DNA of 64,000 nucleotides from Cytobacillus sp. NCCP-133 (GCF_026011715.1 NZ_BRVM01000011.1:93789-157788); one strand, 5' to 3'. Counted from the first letter of the stretch, positions 42,219 to 51,942 are shown. Notes: generated from the sequence alone by a model not told the origin. Made by a program: numbers and translations.

Positions 42219-43418
42219 ATGGGGCGAATGCTGGAAGATGTAAGTAAAACAATCCTAAAAGAATGTGGAATTCCCGTACCAGGACATTCAGTCATTTCAA
42301 ATAGTAATGAAATTACTGATCAGCACCTATCTCATCCATGTGTTTTAAAAGCACTTGTACCAGTAGGAAAGAGAGGTAAAGCAGGAGCTATTAAGTTTGC
42401 AAATACTGTTGAGGAAGCAAAAAGGAAAGCAGATGAAATACTGGAAATGACGGTTAGGAACTTCCCAGTTGAAAAAGTGCTGCTAGAAGAGAAGATTAAT
42501 ATAGATGAAGAATGGTATGTTTCAATTACAATTGATTCTCAAAAGCAAGTTCCGGTTATTATAGCCACAAGAGAGGGTGGAATTGAAGTAGAAGATCTTG
42601 TAAAAGATGCACCTGAAAAGGTTGTTGTTTTTTACATTGAGCCATTCACTCAGCTTTACCCATACCAGGCGAAAGAAATTTGGAGCAAGCTTGGTGTTAC
42701 AGGAAAGCCTTTAGTCAAAGCAGCGGCCATTCTTTGTAAGTTGTATGATGTATTTATTAAATTTGACTGTTATATCTTAGAGATTAATCCTTTGGTTCTT
42801 TCAAAGGATGAGAATGTCATTGCAGCAGCATCAGTAATGGGAGTGGACGATGCTGCACTTTATCGGCACCCAGAGCTTGAGGGAAAGGTAGAATCCGGAA
42901 GTGAGCGTTCCTGGAGACCTTTAACCGAATTGGAGAAAGAAATGGTGAAGGTGAATGACGCGGATTATCGCGGTACTGCCCGATATACCGAAATGGATGG
43001 CGGCGAAATTGGTTTTATGTGCGGAGGCGGAGGAGGAAGCTTGCTAAGCTTTGATGCCCTCACTAATTTAGGTGCACTCCCGGCAAATTACACAGAAACG
43101 GGCGGTAATCCTTCAGAAGAAAAAGTAAAAGGATTGACGAAGGGCATTCTTTCCAAAAAAGGAGTTAAAGGCCTCTTTGTCGCGCATAACATTACCAATA
43201 ATACACAGATAGATGTAATGGCAAGGGGAGTTGTAGAAGCATTACATGAATTAGGCATAAACCCCAAAACTTTTCCTATTGTAGTAAGGGAAGCTGGTGT
43301 AAACGATGAGGAAGGCAAAAGAATCTTCCTTGAAGCAGGCATTACTTATTTTGGAGAAGACCTGACGATTGAAGAAGCAGCAGCAGAAATGGTTAAAAAG
43401 ATGAAGGGAGTATCTTAA
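42219..43418 (+). CDS. Succinyl-/malate-CoA ligase beta subunit-like (ATP-grasp)
   Basis: This 399-residue protein has the ATP-grasp N-terminal layout of SucC/MtkA (ILKECGIPVPGHSV, CVLKALVPVGKRGKAGAIKF, VEKVLLEEKI, EINPLVLSKD) and the C-terminal ligase domain (GFMCGGGGGSLLSFDAL, GALPANYTETGGNPS). It should bind nucleotide and CoA-acid intermediates for thioester formation with the 43419 alpha subunit. The ATG at 42219 follows AGGAGGA by eight bases. Pairing with a CitE-like lyase in the same regulon argues for malate, citramalate or itaconate rather than the TCA-cycle enzyme. Confidence 0.85.
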   Translation: MGRMLEDVSKTILKECGIPVPGHSVISNSNEITDQHLSHPCVLKALVPVGKRGKAGAIKFANTVEEAKRKADEILEMTVRNFPVEKVLLEEKINIDEEWYVSITIDSQKQVPVIIATREGGIEVEDLVKDAPEKVVVFYIEPFTQLYPYQAKEIWSKLGVTGKPLVKAAAILCKLYDVFIKFDCYILEINPLVLSKDENVIAAASVMGVDDAALYRHPELEGKVESGSERSWRPLTELEKEMVKVNDADYRGTARYTEMDGGEIGFMCGGGGGSLLSFDALTNLGALPANYTETGGNPSEEKVKGLTKGILSKKGVKGLFVAHNITNNTQIDVMARGVVEALHELGINPKTFPIVVREAGVNDEEGKRIFLEAGITYFGEDLTIEEAAAEMVKKMKGVS

Positions 43419-44336
43419 ATGTCAATTCTAATCGATATTAATACCAAAATGGCTGTACAAGGAATAACAGGCAGGGAAGCTTCTATGATCGTCAGCCATA
43501 CGCTCGCCTATGGAACAAAGATTTTTGCCGGTATTACTCCAGGGAAGGGCGGACAGCATGTTCAAGGTGTTCCGGTATACGATACAGTTGCCGAGGCTGT
43601 TAAAGAACATGATATCAATGCATCCCTTATAGTTGTCCCACCCGCGTTTGCCTTAGATGCTGTACTTGAGGCAATAGCTAACGGCATAAAGCTGATTGTG
43701 GTTACAACAGAAAATATACCTCAGCATGATGCAGTAAAACTGTTGCATGCTGCACGTAAAGAAAAGGTCACAATTATTGGCCCCAATACAGTGGGATTGA
43801 TCAATCCCAAGGATAGAATCAAAATGGGATCCATAGGCGGTGACCGCCCTGAACGTTGCTTTGTGCCTGGAAGTGTAGGTGTCATTTCCCGCAGCGGCGG
43901 AATGACAGCGGAAACATCCTGGATGGTAAAAAGAGCAGGTTATGGAGTTACGACAAGCATTGGCATTGGCGGCGATAGTTTAATAGGATCAACAATCAGG
44001 GACCTTCTTATTCTTTTTGAAAAGGATGACGAAACAGAAGCAGTTGTTACCTTTTCAGAGCCGGGAACGTCTTTTGAAGAAGAAGCGGCCAAATTATTAA
44101 AAGAAGGAGGCTTTACAAAGCCGCTTATATCCTTTGTCGCTGGTAAATTTACTGAATCAATGCCGGAAGGAACTGTTTTTGGGCATGCCGGTGCCATGAT
44201 ATCAGGAAATACAGGACGCCCCTCACTTAAAATGAAAGCGCTTAAGGAGTCAGGAGCCCGTGTGATCGAACAGTATGATGATATTATCAGTGTTTTACAA
44301 TCCGAGTTAGAAGCGAAGGTGGGGGAAGTAAAATGA
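43419..44336 (+). CDS. Succinyl-/malate-CoA ligase alpha subunit-like
   Basis: This 305-residue protein begins immediately after the beta stop. It has the CoA-binding GITGREASMIVSHTLAYGT and AGITPGKGGQHVQGVPVYD, and the phosphohistidine motif FGHAGAMISG (about residue 250). All expected SucD/MtkB features are present, so the ligase looks functional. It overlaps the following MmgE/PrpD gene by four bases, so the two are coupled. Confidence 0.88.
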   Translation: MSILIDINTKMAVQGITGREASMIVSHTLAYGTKIFAGITPGKGGQHVQGVPVYDTVAEAVKEHDINASLIVVPPAFALDAVLEAIANGIKLIVVTTENIPQHDAVKLLHAARKEKVTIIGPNTVGLINPKDRIKMGSIGGDRPERCFVPGSVGVISRSGGMTAETSWMVKRAGYGVTTSIGIGGDSLIGSTIRDLLILFEKDDETEAVVTFSEPGTSFEEEAAKLLKEGGFTKPLISFVAGKFTESMPEGTVFGHAGAMISGNTGRPSLKMKALKESGARVIEQYDDIISVLQSELEAKVGEVK

Positions 44337-45697
44337 TATTAACAAAAACATTAGCTGAGTATGCCAATAAAATAAGTTTCGAAGATTTGCCTGACGAAGT
44401 AGTTGAATTTACGAAACTATGTATTTTGGACTGGTACGGATCTGCTCTTGCCGGCAAAGATGAAAAACCGGTTCAATCTATAAAAGAATTGCTAAATGAA
44501 TGGGGAGGTAATGAACAAGCAAGTCTTGTAACTGGCGGTAAGTCTTCCATTGGCAATGCCTGCCTGATTAATGCTGCAGCAAGCCATACTGTTGAGCTGG
44601 ATGACATTCATAAATCTTCCATTATTCATGCCGGGACTGTTGTTATTCCAGCTGCAGTAGCTGTGGCAGAAGCGTATCAGCTAAGCGGAAGAGAATTAAT
44701 AACTGCTGTAGCTGTTGGGTATGAAATCTGTTATCGAATTGGGGAAGCAGTATCCCCTTCACATTACTATTACTGGCATAACACAGCTACATGCGGAACT
44801 TTTGGTTCTGCAGCTGCTGTTGCTAAACTTTTGAATTTATCTGTTGAGCAGACAATGTATGCACTTGGAAATGCTGGTACGCAGGCTGCTGGGTTATGGG
44901 AATTTATTGAAGATGGGGCCAATACGAAACAGCTTCATACAGCTAAAGCTGCGTACAATGGTTCTCTTGCAGCCCTTCTGGCAAGAAAGGACTTTACATC
45001 TGCTTCCAAAATCCTGGAAGGCAAAAGAGGCTTCTTTAATGCGATGTCTGAAAAATATGATCCTGATAAAATCACAATGAATCTTGGCAACGAATTTAAA
45101 ATAATGGAAAATAGCTTTAAAATCCATGCATCATGCCGACATACTCATCCAGCAATGGATTGTATTCTGGACATCATGAAAGAAAACTCCCTCCAACATG
45201 ATCAAATTCAAAATATCTCAATCGGCACTTATCAAACAGTCCTTAATATTACTGATAACCCTGCTCCTAAAACTGTATACGCTTCAAAATTCAGCAGCCA
45301 ATTTTGCGCAGCTCTGATTGCCGTTAAAAGCTCAGCCTCATTAAGTGATTTTAATGAAGAAATTTTGCATTCACCTACAATAAACGAGCTTATGAAAAAA
45401 GTGGATGTACAAGTGGATCCATACTTTGAAAATGCATATCCGCAAAAATGGGGTGCTAAAGTAATCATTACAATAAAAGATGGCAGAACTTTCATTGAGT
45501 CAACTGATTACCCAAAAGGAGACCCTGAAAAAGCAGCTTCGAGAAAAGAACTCATCAAAAAGTTTAAAACAATGACACGGGATAAGATCCAAGATGCTGA
45601 AGAACAAGTTGACGCTATTTTACGTTTGGAGGAAATACATGTTTCAGAATGGATAGCAATGGAAGTGAGGGAAGAGTCGTGCAAACAGCCACAGTGA
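44333..45697 (+). CDS. MmgE/PrpD-family protein, second copy
   Basis: This 454-residue protein opens with LCILDWYGSALAGKDEKP, has the SHTVELDDIHKSSIIHAG active-site segment, HYYYWHNTATCGTFGSAAAV and SCRHTHPAMDCILDI. It differs substantially from the copy at 38590, so the two likely have different substrates. It begins inside the ligase alpha stop (ATGA), indicating that its substrate or product is linked to the CoA-activated acid. Its 3' end overlaps the dead sdhC start. Confidence 0.87.
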   Translation: MILTKTLAEYANKISFEDLPDEVVEFTKLCILDWYGSALAGKDEKPVQSIKELLNEWGGNEQASLVTGGKSSIGNACLINAAASHTVELDDIHKSSIIHAGTVVIPAAVAVAEAYQLSGRELITAVAVGYEICYRIGEAVSPSHYYYWHNTATCGTFGSAAAVAKLLNLSVEQTMYALGNAGTQAAGLWEFIEDGANTKQLHTAKAAYNGSLAALLARKDFTSASKILEGKRGFFNAMSEKYDPDKITMNLGNEFKIMENSFKIHASCRHTHPAMDCILDIMKENSLQHDQIQNISIGTYQTVLNITDNPAPKTVYASKFSSQFCAALIAVKSSASLSDFNEEILHSPTINELMKKVDVQVDPYFENAYPQKWGAKVIITIKDGRTFIESTDYPKGDPEKAASRKELIKKFKTMTRDKIQDAEEQVDAILRLEEIHVSEWIAMEVREESCKQPQ

Positions 45698-46204
45698 CGC
45701 CTCTTTCATCTTCCAGAAAGAAATTTATCTTATCCAGGCTGCAATCACTAGCGGGATTTATCCCGCTAGGCCTTTTTTTAATTCAGAATTTTAATGGGGA
45801 ATGCCTTGGCTATTTTCGGAAGGGGAAAATATGATGAACATATTGAATTTATGCTTAGTTTACCATTTCTTTTTAACCTTGAAATTGGATTTATAGCAAT
45901 TCCTTTATTCTTTCATGCTGTCTACGGAATCAATCTTTCTTTCATATCAAAGCAAAATGCACATGTGTACAAATATAATCGGAATATAAGTTTTTTGCTC
46001 CAAAGAGTATCAGGAATTATTACCTTTATTTTCGTCATTTATCATGTTTGGGCGCTTAGGATAACTCCTGCTATCAGCAAAATTGAGGTTAATCATCAGC
46101 TTGTAAGCGAACATCTTGCTAATCCTTTTATGATGATTTTTTATATGGCTGGTGTACTCAGTACCACTTTTCACTTTACTAATGGGCTTTCATTTCAGCG
46201 TTAA
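45679..46204 (+). pseudogene. sdhC: sdhC remnant: succinate dehydrogenase cytochrome b subunit
   Basis: From a GTG at 45679 the frame gives SRKKFILSRLQSLAGFIPLG, the typical SdhC start; after a frameshift near 45795 it continues SLPFLFNLEIGFIAIPLFFH, AVYGINLSF and LLQRVSGIITFIFVIYHVW with the haem histidines. It stops early at 46202-46204 after HFTNGL, losing the last helix region. It overlaps the end of the MmgE/PrpD gene. Confidence 0.8.
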
Positions 46205-46487
46205 TGGAGATACAGAAAAATCCAGTTAACACACAGGGAGAAAAAGTTAGATCAGTAGCTTGGGAGTATAATTGCCTGGAAGAAGTGTGCGGTGCTTGCA
46301 GCATGAAAATTAACGGAAAAGTCAGACAAGCGTGTTCAGCATTGGTTGATCGCCTGGAACAGCCTATTATTTTAGAGCCAATGGAAACCTTTCCGGTTGA
46401 GAAGGACCTCGTTGTTAATAGAGAAAGAATGTTAAGTGCCCTCAAGAAAATTAAAGGTTGGATTCCGATTGATGGAACTTATTTCAT
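46204..46487 (+). pseudogene. sdhB: sdhB remnant: N-terminal 2Fe-2S domain of succinate dehydrogenase iron-sulfur subunit
   Basis: The frame begins MEIQKNPVNTQGEKV and contains NCLEEVCGACSMKINGKVRQ, LEQPIILEPMETFPVEKDL and KGWIPIDGTYFMG, all diagnostic of SdhB. About 30 N-terminal residues and the whole C-terminal 3Fe-4S/4Fe-4S domain are missing; a deletion joins it directly to sdhA sequence at about 46488. Confidence 0.82.
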
Positions 46488-46973
46488 GGGGCTAATCGTT
46501 TAAACGGAGGTTCCTTAACAGAATCACTTGTTTTTGGCCGCCGTGCGGGAAAGATGGCTGTACAGGAGAAATCAATGGGGGACATTTCGGACATTATGGA
46601 TTTCGGAATAGATGAATTAAAAAATAACTCTTCTAATATCGATGAATCTGAAACCATTAAAAAAGTAAAAGAAGTTATGTGGCAAAAAGTGGGGATTGAA
46701 AGAACCTCCCGTTCCTTGAAAGAAGCTGCTGATGAATTAAACCTTATCGCAATAAATTTGGAGAATGAAAACAACATTCACACTCTCCAGCTTCGTGACA
46801 AAGTTCGATCGGCATGGGCATCTGCTTTTGCTGCATCAGTAAGAAAAGAGAGCCGCGGAGCCCATAAACTTCAGGATATCAAGGAAGAAAAGAAGGAATG
46901 GGAAGGCAAAAATCGAATTCACAAAACAAGCATCCAATTTACTCCTGCAGCTTCAAAAGCTGAAATGCCTTAA
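46488..46973 (+). pseudogene. sdhA: sdhA remnant: C-terminal part of succinate dehydrogenase flavoprotein
   Basis: From 46488 the frame reads GANRLNGGSLTESLVFGRRA followed by GKMAVQ, the FAD-domain end of SdhA/FrdA, then MWQKVGIERTSRSLKEAADE and SVRKESRGAHKLQD. The N-terminal flavin domain is absent and the tail after the RGAH motif is altered. With sdhC and sdhB pieces it shows an eroded complex in the order C-B-A, which may derive from a fumarate reductase-like operon. Confidence 0.8.
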
Positions 46974-46988
46974 AAGGGGGAAGGTAAC

Positions 46989-47834
46989 ATGAAAATCATT
47001 ACTTATGGGGAGATTGTTGAACAGGTAGCAAAGATGTGCCAGGAAGCAAATTTTGACTTAGGCCAAGATGTCGTCGAGGCTTTTCAAACAGCCTTAAAAA
47101 GTGAAAATTCAGAAATAGGCAAAGACATATTGGAGCAGCTGATCCAGAACGCAGATATAGCCAAAAGTGAGCGGGTTCCTATGTGCCAGGACACCGGCGT
47201 CTCAGTATTTATTGTGGAAATTGGCCAGGAGTGCCAAGTATCCGGGGGAAGCATTTATGATGCGATCAATGAAGGGGTTAAAAAAGGATACGAAGAAGGG
47301 TATCTCAGGCATTCAATCGTTGACCATCCTATTACCCGGGAAAAAAGCAAAGGGTATAACACTCCCTCCATCATTCATATTGAGATGATTCCAGGTGATG
47401 AAATGATTATTCACATGTCCGCAAAGGGATGCGGCAGTGAAAATATGAGCAGTTTGAAGATGTTAAAGCCATCCGATGGGCTCCAGGGCATTAAGAAGTA
47501 TATCCTTGAAACAGTTGCAAAGGCAGGACCAAACGCATGTCCGCCCTTGGTAGTCGGAGTAGGAATTGGAGGCAATTTTGAAAGGTGTGCCTATTTAGCC
47601 AAAAAATCATTATTCAGGCCTATTGGCCACCGCAGTGAACGCCCTGAGCTTGCCCAGCTGGAAAATGAATTGATGGAAGAAATCAATAAACTTGGCATTG
47701 GGCCGCAGGGCATGGGAGGAAATACAACTGCCCTTGATGTAAAAATTGAGATAGAACCTTGCCACATTGCGGCATTGCCAGTAGCAATAAACTTAAACTG
47801 CCATGCAAGCAGGCATAAAGAAGTCAGACTGTAG
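46989..47834 (+). CDS. Class I fumarase / tartrate dehydratase, alpha subunit (second copy)
   Basis: This 281-residue subunit has cluster cysteines in MCQDTGVSVF, NACPPLVVGVGIGG and NCHASRHKE, with KGCGSENMSSLKM where the first copy (30036) has KGGGSENMS. It is clearly a paralog rather than a recent duplicate. GGGGGAAGG precedes the ATG. It is encoded right after the sdh remnants and with the beta subunit makes a complete hydro-lyase, so the dead sdh genes were probably once part of a succinate-fumarate-malate unit. Confidence 0.9.
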   Translation: MKIITYGEIVEQVAKMCQEANFDLGQDVVEAFQTALKSENSEIGKDILEQLIQNADIAKSERVPMCQDTGVSVFIVEIGQECQVSGGSIYDAINEGVKKGYEEGYLRHSIVDHPITREKSKGYNTPSIIHIEMIPGDEMIIHMSAKGCGSENMSSLKMLKPSDGLQGIKKYILETVAKAGPNACPPLVVGVGIGGNFERCAYLAKKSLFRPIGHRSERPELAQLENELMEEINKLGIGPQGMGGNTTALDVKIEIEPCHIAALPVAINLNCHASRHKEVRL

Positions 47835-47845
47835 GAGGGATTCAG

Positions 47846-48412
47846 TTGTCAGCGACGAAAGTTACCAGCCCTATTGAAGAAAATATTTTGAAAAATTTAG
47901 AAGCAGGCGAGCGCGTGCTGATCAGCGGAACTATTTATACCGCAAGAGATGCTGCCCATAAAAGAATGTCAGAAGCCCTTGAAAAAGGCGAAGACCTTCC
48001 TTTCGATATAAAGGGGCAAACCATCTATTATGTTGGCCCAACCCCAGCTAAGCCAGGGCAGATTATAGGATCAGCCGGTCCAACTACGAGCGGAAGAATG
48101 GATAAGTATACACCATCGCTGCTTGATCGGGGACTGAAAGGGATGATAGGCAAAGGATATCGCAGTCAGGAAGTAATTGATAGTATGAAGAAAAACAAAG
48201 CTGTATATTTTGCTGCAATTGGCGGATCCGGAGCTTTAATCACCCGCTCCATCAAAGCGATGGAAGTCATCGCCTATGAGGATTTAGGGCCTGAAGCCAT
48301 TTATAAATTAACTGTAGAAGATTTTCCGGCTGTAGTTATCATTGATAGCAATGGAGCAGATTGGTACCAATTAGGGAAACAGCAATTTAATGATCAGCAT
48401 ACCAGACAATAA
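47846..48412 (+). CDS. Class I fumarase / tartrate dehydratase, beta subunit (second copy)
   Basis: This 188-residue subunit has SGTIYTARDAAHKRM, YYVGPTPAKPGQI, GPTTSGRMDKYTP and FAAIGGSGAL, as in fumarase beta subunits. The TTG start follows TAGGAGGGA by about five bases. It is followed by an intrinsic terminator. The GPTTSGRMDKY wording is nearer to fumarases than the GPVAPTTAFRMDPY of the 30959 copy. Confidence 0.9.
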   Translation: MSATKVTSPIEENILKNLEAGERVLISGTIYTARDAAHKRMSEALEKGEDLPFDIKGQTIYYVGPTPAKPGQIIGSAGPTTSGRMDKYTPSLLDRGLKGMIGKGYRSQEVIDSMKKNKAVYFAAIGGSGALITRSIKAMEVIAYEDLGPEAIYKLTVEDFPAVVIIDSNGADWYQLGKQQFNDQHTRQ

Positions 48413-48430
48413 CCAAATAGCCGGCAATTA

Positions 48431-48470
48431 GACAAAACCTTTGAGTGATTTTCGGGGTTTTGTTTTTTGT
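48431..48470 (+). terminator. Intrinsic terminator after the second fumarase pair
   Basis: GACAAAACC (48431-48439) pairs with the GGTTTTGT at 48456-48463, and a T run follows. It lies 18 bases after the beta-subunit stop. Confidence 0.8.
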
Positions 48471-48474
48471 TTAA

Positions 48475-48876
<402 letters not shown>

Positions 48877-49098
48877 TTGGATTCTAAATTCAAAAAGGTA
48901 AATAAAATTTCAATGTCGTCTGAAATATGCAAGACACGTGCCAAAAACCCACTGACTTCCTATATTCTCTTTGATATAATAAATAGATCATTAACTGAAT
49001 ATAAATTCTATTTTAATAAGTTCGAATCTATTCTATGTTTCCCTTTACTTTTTCCGCAGTACCAATTTCTGTTTTGCAGCAGAAGGGAGCTTTAAACG

Positions 49099-50493
49099 GT
49101 GATGATCGAGACTGAACAGATTAAGCATCATAATAATTTTGAAGACTGTCTTGAACTAGAAGCAGCAATCCATGCATGTCAGGAAGGAATTTATATATGT
49201 GATTCTGACCTGAGATGTGTCAGGTTAAATTCTGCCTATACAAGAATTACTGGACTTACTGAAGATGAGTTAATCGGCAAGACAAGTATTGAACTAGAAA
49301 AGAACGGAACGATTTCTAAAGCTGTAGCTGTTATTGTTAAGAGAGATCGAAAGGTAGTTTCATTAATTCAAACGTTCAGAAGCGGAAAAAACGTTTTAGT
49401 TACAGGTACACCTGTATATAAAGACAGGAAGCTTTTTAGAATTGTCATCACAGCAAGGGACTTATCTGAGTTAAATCAGCTTGAAAATCAATTAAATGAT
49501 GCCGAGGAAAGATCTGAAAGGTATCTAAGAGAGCTAAGCTTATATAAAGAACATATTAAAAGTGAAAAAATTGTTGGAAATAGCCCTCAAATGAAGCAAA
49601 TACTTAATTTGATACCGAAAGTTTCCAAAGCTGATTCTCCTGTTTTATTATTGGGGGAATCTGGTACAGGCAAAGAAGTTTTAGCAAGGCTTATACATGA
49701 GACAAGCAGTGGGGGAGATAGCCCTTTTATTAAGGTAAACTGCGGGGCCATTCCAGGTGATTTATTAGAATCTGAACTTTTTGGCTATGTAAAGGGGGCT
49801 TTTACAGGAGCAAGTGATAAAGGAAAGCCCGGACTAATTGAAATTGCGGAAAATGGAAGCTTATTTTTGGATGAAGTAGGTGAGCTGCCCCTGAAGCTGC
49901 AGGTAAAATTATTAAGGGTGCTGCAGGATTTTGAAGTAACACGGCTCGGAAGCACAAAATCCATGAAGGTAAGTTTCCGTCTTATATGTGCCACTAACCG
50001 TCCATTAAAAGAAATGATGGAAAAGGGAGAGTTCAGGGAGGATTTATTCTACCGAATAAATGTACTTCCAATTACTCTTCCTCCATTACGGGAAAGAAAA
50101 GAAGATATTATCCCTTTTATCATAAAGACAACAGAAAAACTATCTTCCCGGTATGGTACACTGAAAACAATATCTCCAGACGTATTAAAAATACTTGAAA
50201 GTTATCATTGGCCAGGGAATATCCGTGAACTTGAAAATGTGATCGAACGAATCTTTATCATGACAGATGAAAATTCGATTACATTTAAGGACCTCCCATC
50301 AAACATAGCTGCAGATAAAGTCAGTAAGGATACCTATACTTTAAAAGAAAAAATGCAAATCATTGAGCGGGATATTATTGAAGACATGTTAAAACAAAGC
50401 TCAAGTCTAAGAGAAGCAGCCAAAAAACTTGGGGTTGACGCATCTACATTGACAAGGAAATGCCAGAAGTATGGGATTTGCGAACAAAATTAA
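49099..50493 (+). CDS. Sigma-54-dependent transcriptional activator (PAS-AAA+-Fis)
   Basis: This 464-residue regulator has an N-terminal PAS domain (about residues 20-125), a coiled linker, and the AAA+ domain with Walker A GESGTGKE (about 187), the sigma-54 contact loop GAFTGA (about 234), Walker B GSLFLDEVGEL and the LREAAKKLGVDASTLTRKCQ Fis-type helix-turn-helix at the end. It would sense a small molecule and activate a -24/-12 promoter. The GTG at 49099 fits AGGGAG nine bases upstream; ATG 49102 is an alternative. The target is probably one of the neighbouring catabolic units. Confidence 0.93.
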   Translation: MMIETEQIKHHNNFEDCLELEAAIHACQEGIYICDSDLRCVRLNSAYTRITGLTEDELIGKTSIELEKNGTISKAVAVIVKRDRKVVSLIQTFRSGKNVLVTGTPVYKDRKLFRIVITARDLSELNQLENQLNDAEERSERYLRELSLYKEHIKSEKIVGNSPQMKQILNLIPKVSKADSPVLLLGESGTGKEVLARLIHETSSGGDSPFIKVNCGAIPGDLLESELFGYVKGAFTGASDKGKPGLIEIAENGSLFLDEVGELPLKLQVKLLRVLQDFEVTRLGSTKSMKVSFRLICATNRPLKEMMEKGEFREDLFYRINVLPITLPPLRERKEDIIPFIIKTTEKLSSRYGTLKTISPDVLKILESYHWPGNIRELENVIERIFIMTDENSITFKDLPSNIAADKVSKDTYTLKEKMQIIERDIIEDMLKQSSSLREAAKKLGVDASTLTRKCQKYGICEQN

Positions 50494-50502
50494 AAAAGTT
50501 GG

Positions 50503-50536
50503 GATCGAATAAATCTCTTATTCGGTCTTTTATTTT
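50503..50536 (+). terminator. Intrinsic terminator after the sigma-54 activator gene
   Basis: A ten-bp stem (50503-50512 with 50518-50527, one T-G pair) and a five-base loop is followed by TTTATTTTG. It isolates the activator gene from the TAXI-TRAP unit. Confidence 0.85.
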
Positions 50537-50631
50537 GAAATCAGATAACACTATAGACATTATAAATACAATAAATATATTTGTAATATTTACAATATTT
50601 AAAATATATGATAATATTAGTTTGAAATTAA

Positions 50632-50647
50632 ATATTGTCGACAATAT
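50632..50647. promoter_or_regulatory. Perfect 16-bp palindrome, predicted GntR operator
   Basis: ATATTGTCGACAATAT is fully palindromic and stands in the 419-bp AT-rich gap before the TAXI binding protein. A second TTGTCGACAA occurs at 55950 upstream of the amidohydrolase, and a GntR gene closes this module at 57516. The remainder of the gap (50648-50912) shows no gene. Confidence 0.65.
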
Positions 50648-50912
50648 ATTTTTCCGCCTGTTTGCTTTATGAACCTTCCTTTGAATTACTTTTTTGAAAT
50701 TTAGCTTCTAAGTGATTTTTCATCTAATTGCTTTTCTTCTGAAGAATTTGTAAACGCTTTAAAAATTTTATAATTCTTTTTCTGACTAGGCTGTGTTAAA
50801 TCTAAATGTTGATTTTAGCACCCTTTTGATTGGCCATCATTCTCATGAACAGAGAGGAGGAATGTCAAATTTTTTCAGGGTAAGTATTTTAGATTAAGGA
50901 GGGACAAATTTT

Positions 50913-51923
50913 ATGAAATTTGTAAAAAGCATCATAGTTATATTTTCGCTGGGACTTCTAGTTGCCTGTTCTGTAAATGTTGATGGAGAAAATGGCAATG
51001 GAAAGAGCGAAATCATTAGCTTGTTTGCTACAGATAGTTCGTCTTCCTATTATGGCTACAATGTAGGGATTGCAAATGCAATAAGTACATTAAATCCTGA
51101 AATTCAAGTATCAGTAGTTGAAACTGGCGGATCAAGTGATAATATGCAGCGATTGAGTAAAGGCGAAGGAAAGATGGCTTTGGGGACTTCTCCAAGTGAC
51201 TACCAAACTTATTTCGGTGAAGGGGATTTTAAGGTTATAAAAAACGAAGATATCCGGGCCTTGTGGTATTTTGTACCATCACCATTTAACTTTATTGTCT
51301 CAGATTCAGCTAACGTAAATAGTTTTGAGGACTTAAATGGAAAAGACTTTTCTTTTGGCGGAGCCGGAACCTCCACTGAAAAAGTGACAACTGCTGTGTT
51401 TGAAACACTCGGTATTCAACCCAAATCTTATGCTGGCAGCATGTCAGATGCACAAGCTGCTTTTGCCGACCGCAGAATTGTAGGTTTAACAAAGACAGGA
51501 ACTCCTCCCGATTCTTATGTCCAAAAAACAGCAGCAGAGCAAAAAATTAAACTGCTTGGTTTAACAGAAGATCAAATCAAAAGCATAACGGAAAAACTGC
51601 CTTATATCGGAACAAATACGATCCCTGCAGGTTCCTATGAAGGAGTTGATGAGGATATTCAAACAGTCCAATTTACGATGAGTATTCTTCTGGATAGCTC
51701 TGTCTCCCAAGAGACTGGATATAAAATGTGGGAAGCTATGTGGTCTGAAGAAGGGAAAAAAATTTGGCTGAATTCATTCTCTGCAGCTGCTGATGTTGAT
51801 ATACCAGAACTTACGCTCGGTTCAGCAATTCCTCTCCATGCAGGAACTGTCCAATTTTTAAAGGAAAATGGCTATGAAGTTCCGGACAAGTTAATCCCGC
51901 CAGAATATAAAGAGGTTAACTAA
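50913..51923 (+). CDS. TAXI-family TRAP transporter solute-binding protein (lipoprotein)
   Basis: This 336-residue protein starts with a signal peptide and lipobox LVAC (cysteine about residue 19). Features of the TAXI family are visible: ISLFATDSSSSYYGYNVGIA, VETGGSSDNMQRLSKGEGKM, LNGKDFSFGGAGTSTEK and the long C-terminal helix region. It should deliver a carboxylate to the fused permease at 52001. TAAGGAGGGA precedes the ATG. It is the first gene of the module ending with the GntR gene at 57516. Confidence 0.9.
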   Translation: MKFVKSIIVIFSLGLLVACSVNVDGENGNGKSEIISLFATDSSSSYYGYNVGIANAISTLNPEIQVSVVETGGSSDNMQRLSKGEGKMALGTSPSDYQTYFGEGDFKVIKNEDIRALWYFVPSPFNFIVSDSANVNSFEDLNGKDFSFGGAGTSTEKVTTAVFETLGIQPKSYAGSMSDAQAAFADRRIVGLTKTGTPPDSYVQKTAAEQKIKLLGLTEDQIKSITEKLPYIGTNTIPAGSYEGVDEDIQTVQFTMSILLDSSVSQETGYKMWEAMWSEEGKKIWLNSFSAAADVDIPELTLGSAIPLHAGTVQFLKENGYEVPDKLIPPEYKEVN

Positions 51924-51942
51924 TTATCTAAATAGTCCCTTT

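Noticed and set aside
48877..49095. 72-codon open frame before the sigma-54 activator gene
   Set aside because: It lacks a plausible start signal and family resemblance, and its composition is that of the AT-rich gap.
50460..50672. 70-codon open frame after the activator
   Set aside because: It runs through the intrinsic terminator and the palindromic operator and encodes low-complexity Ile/Asn-rich sequence.
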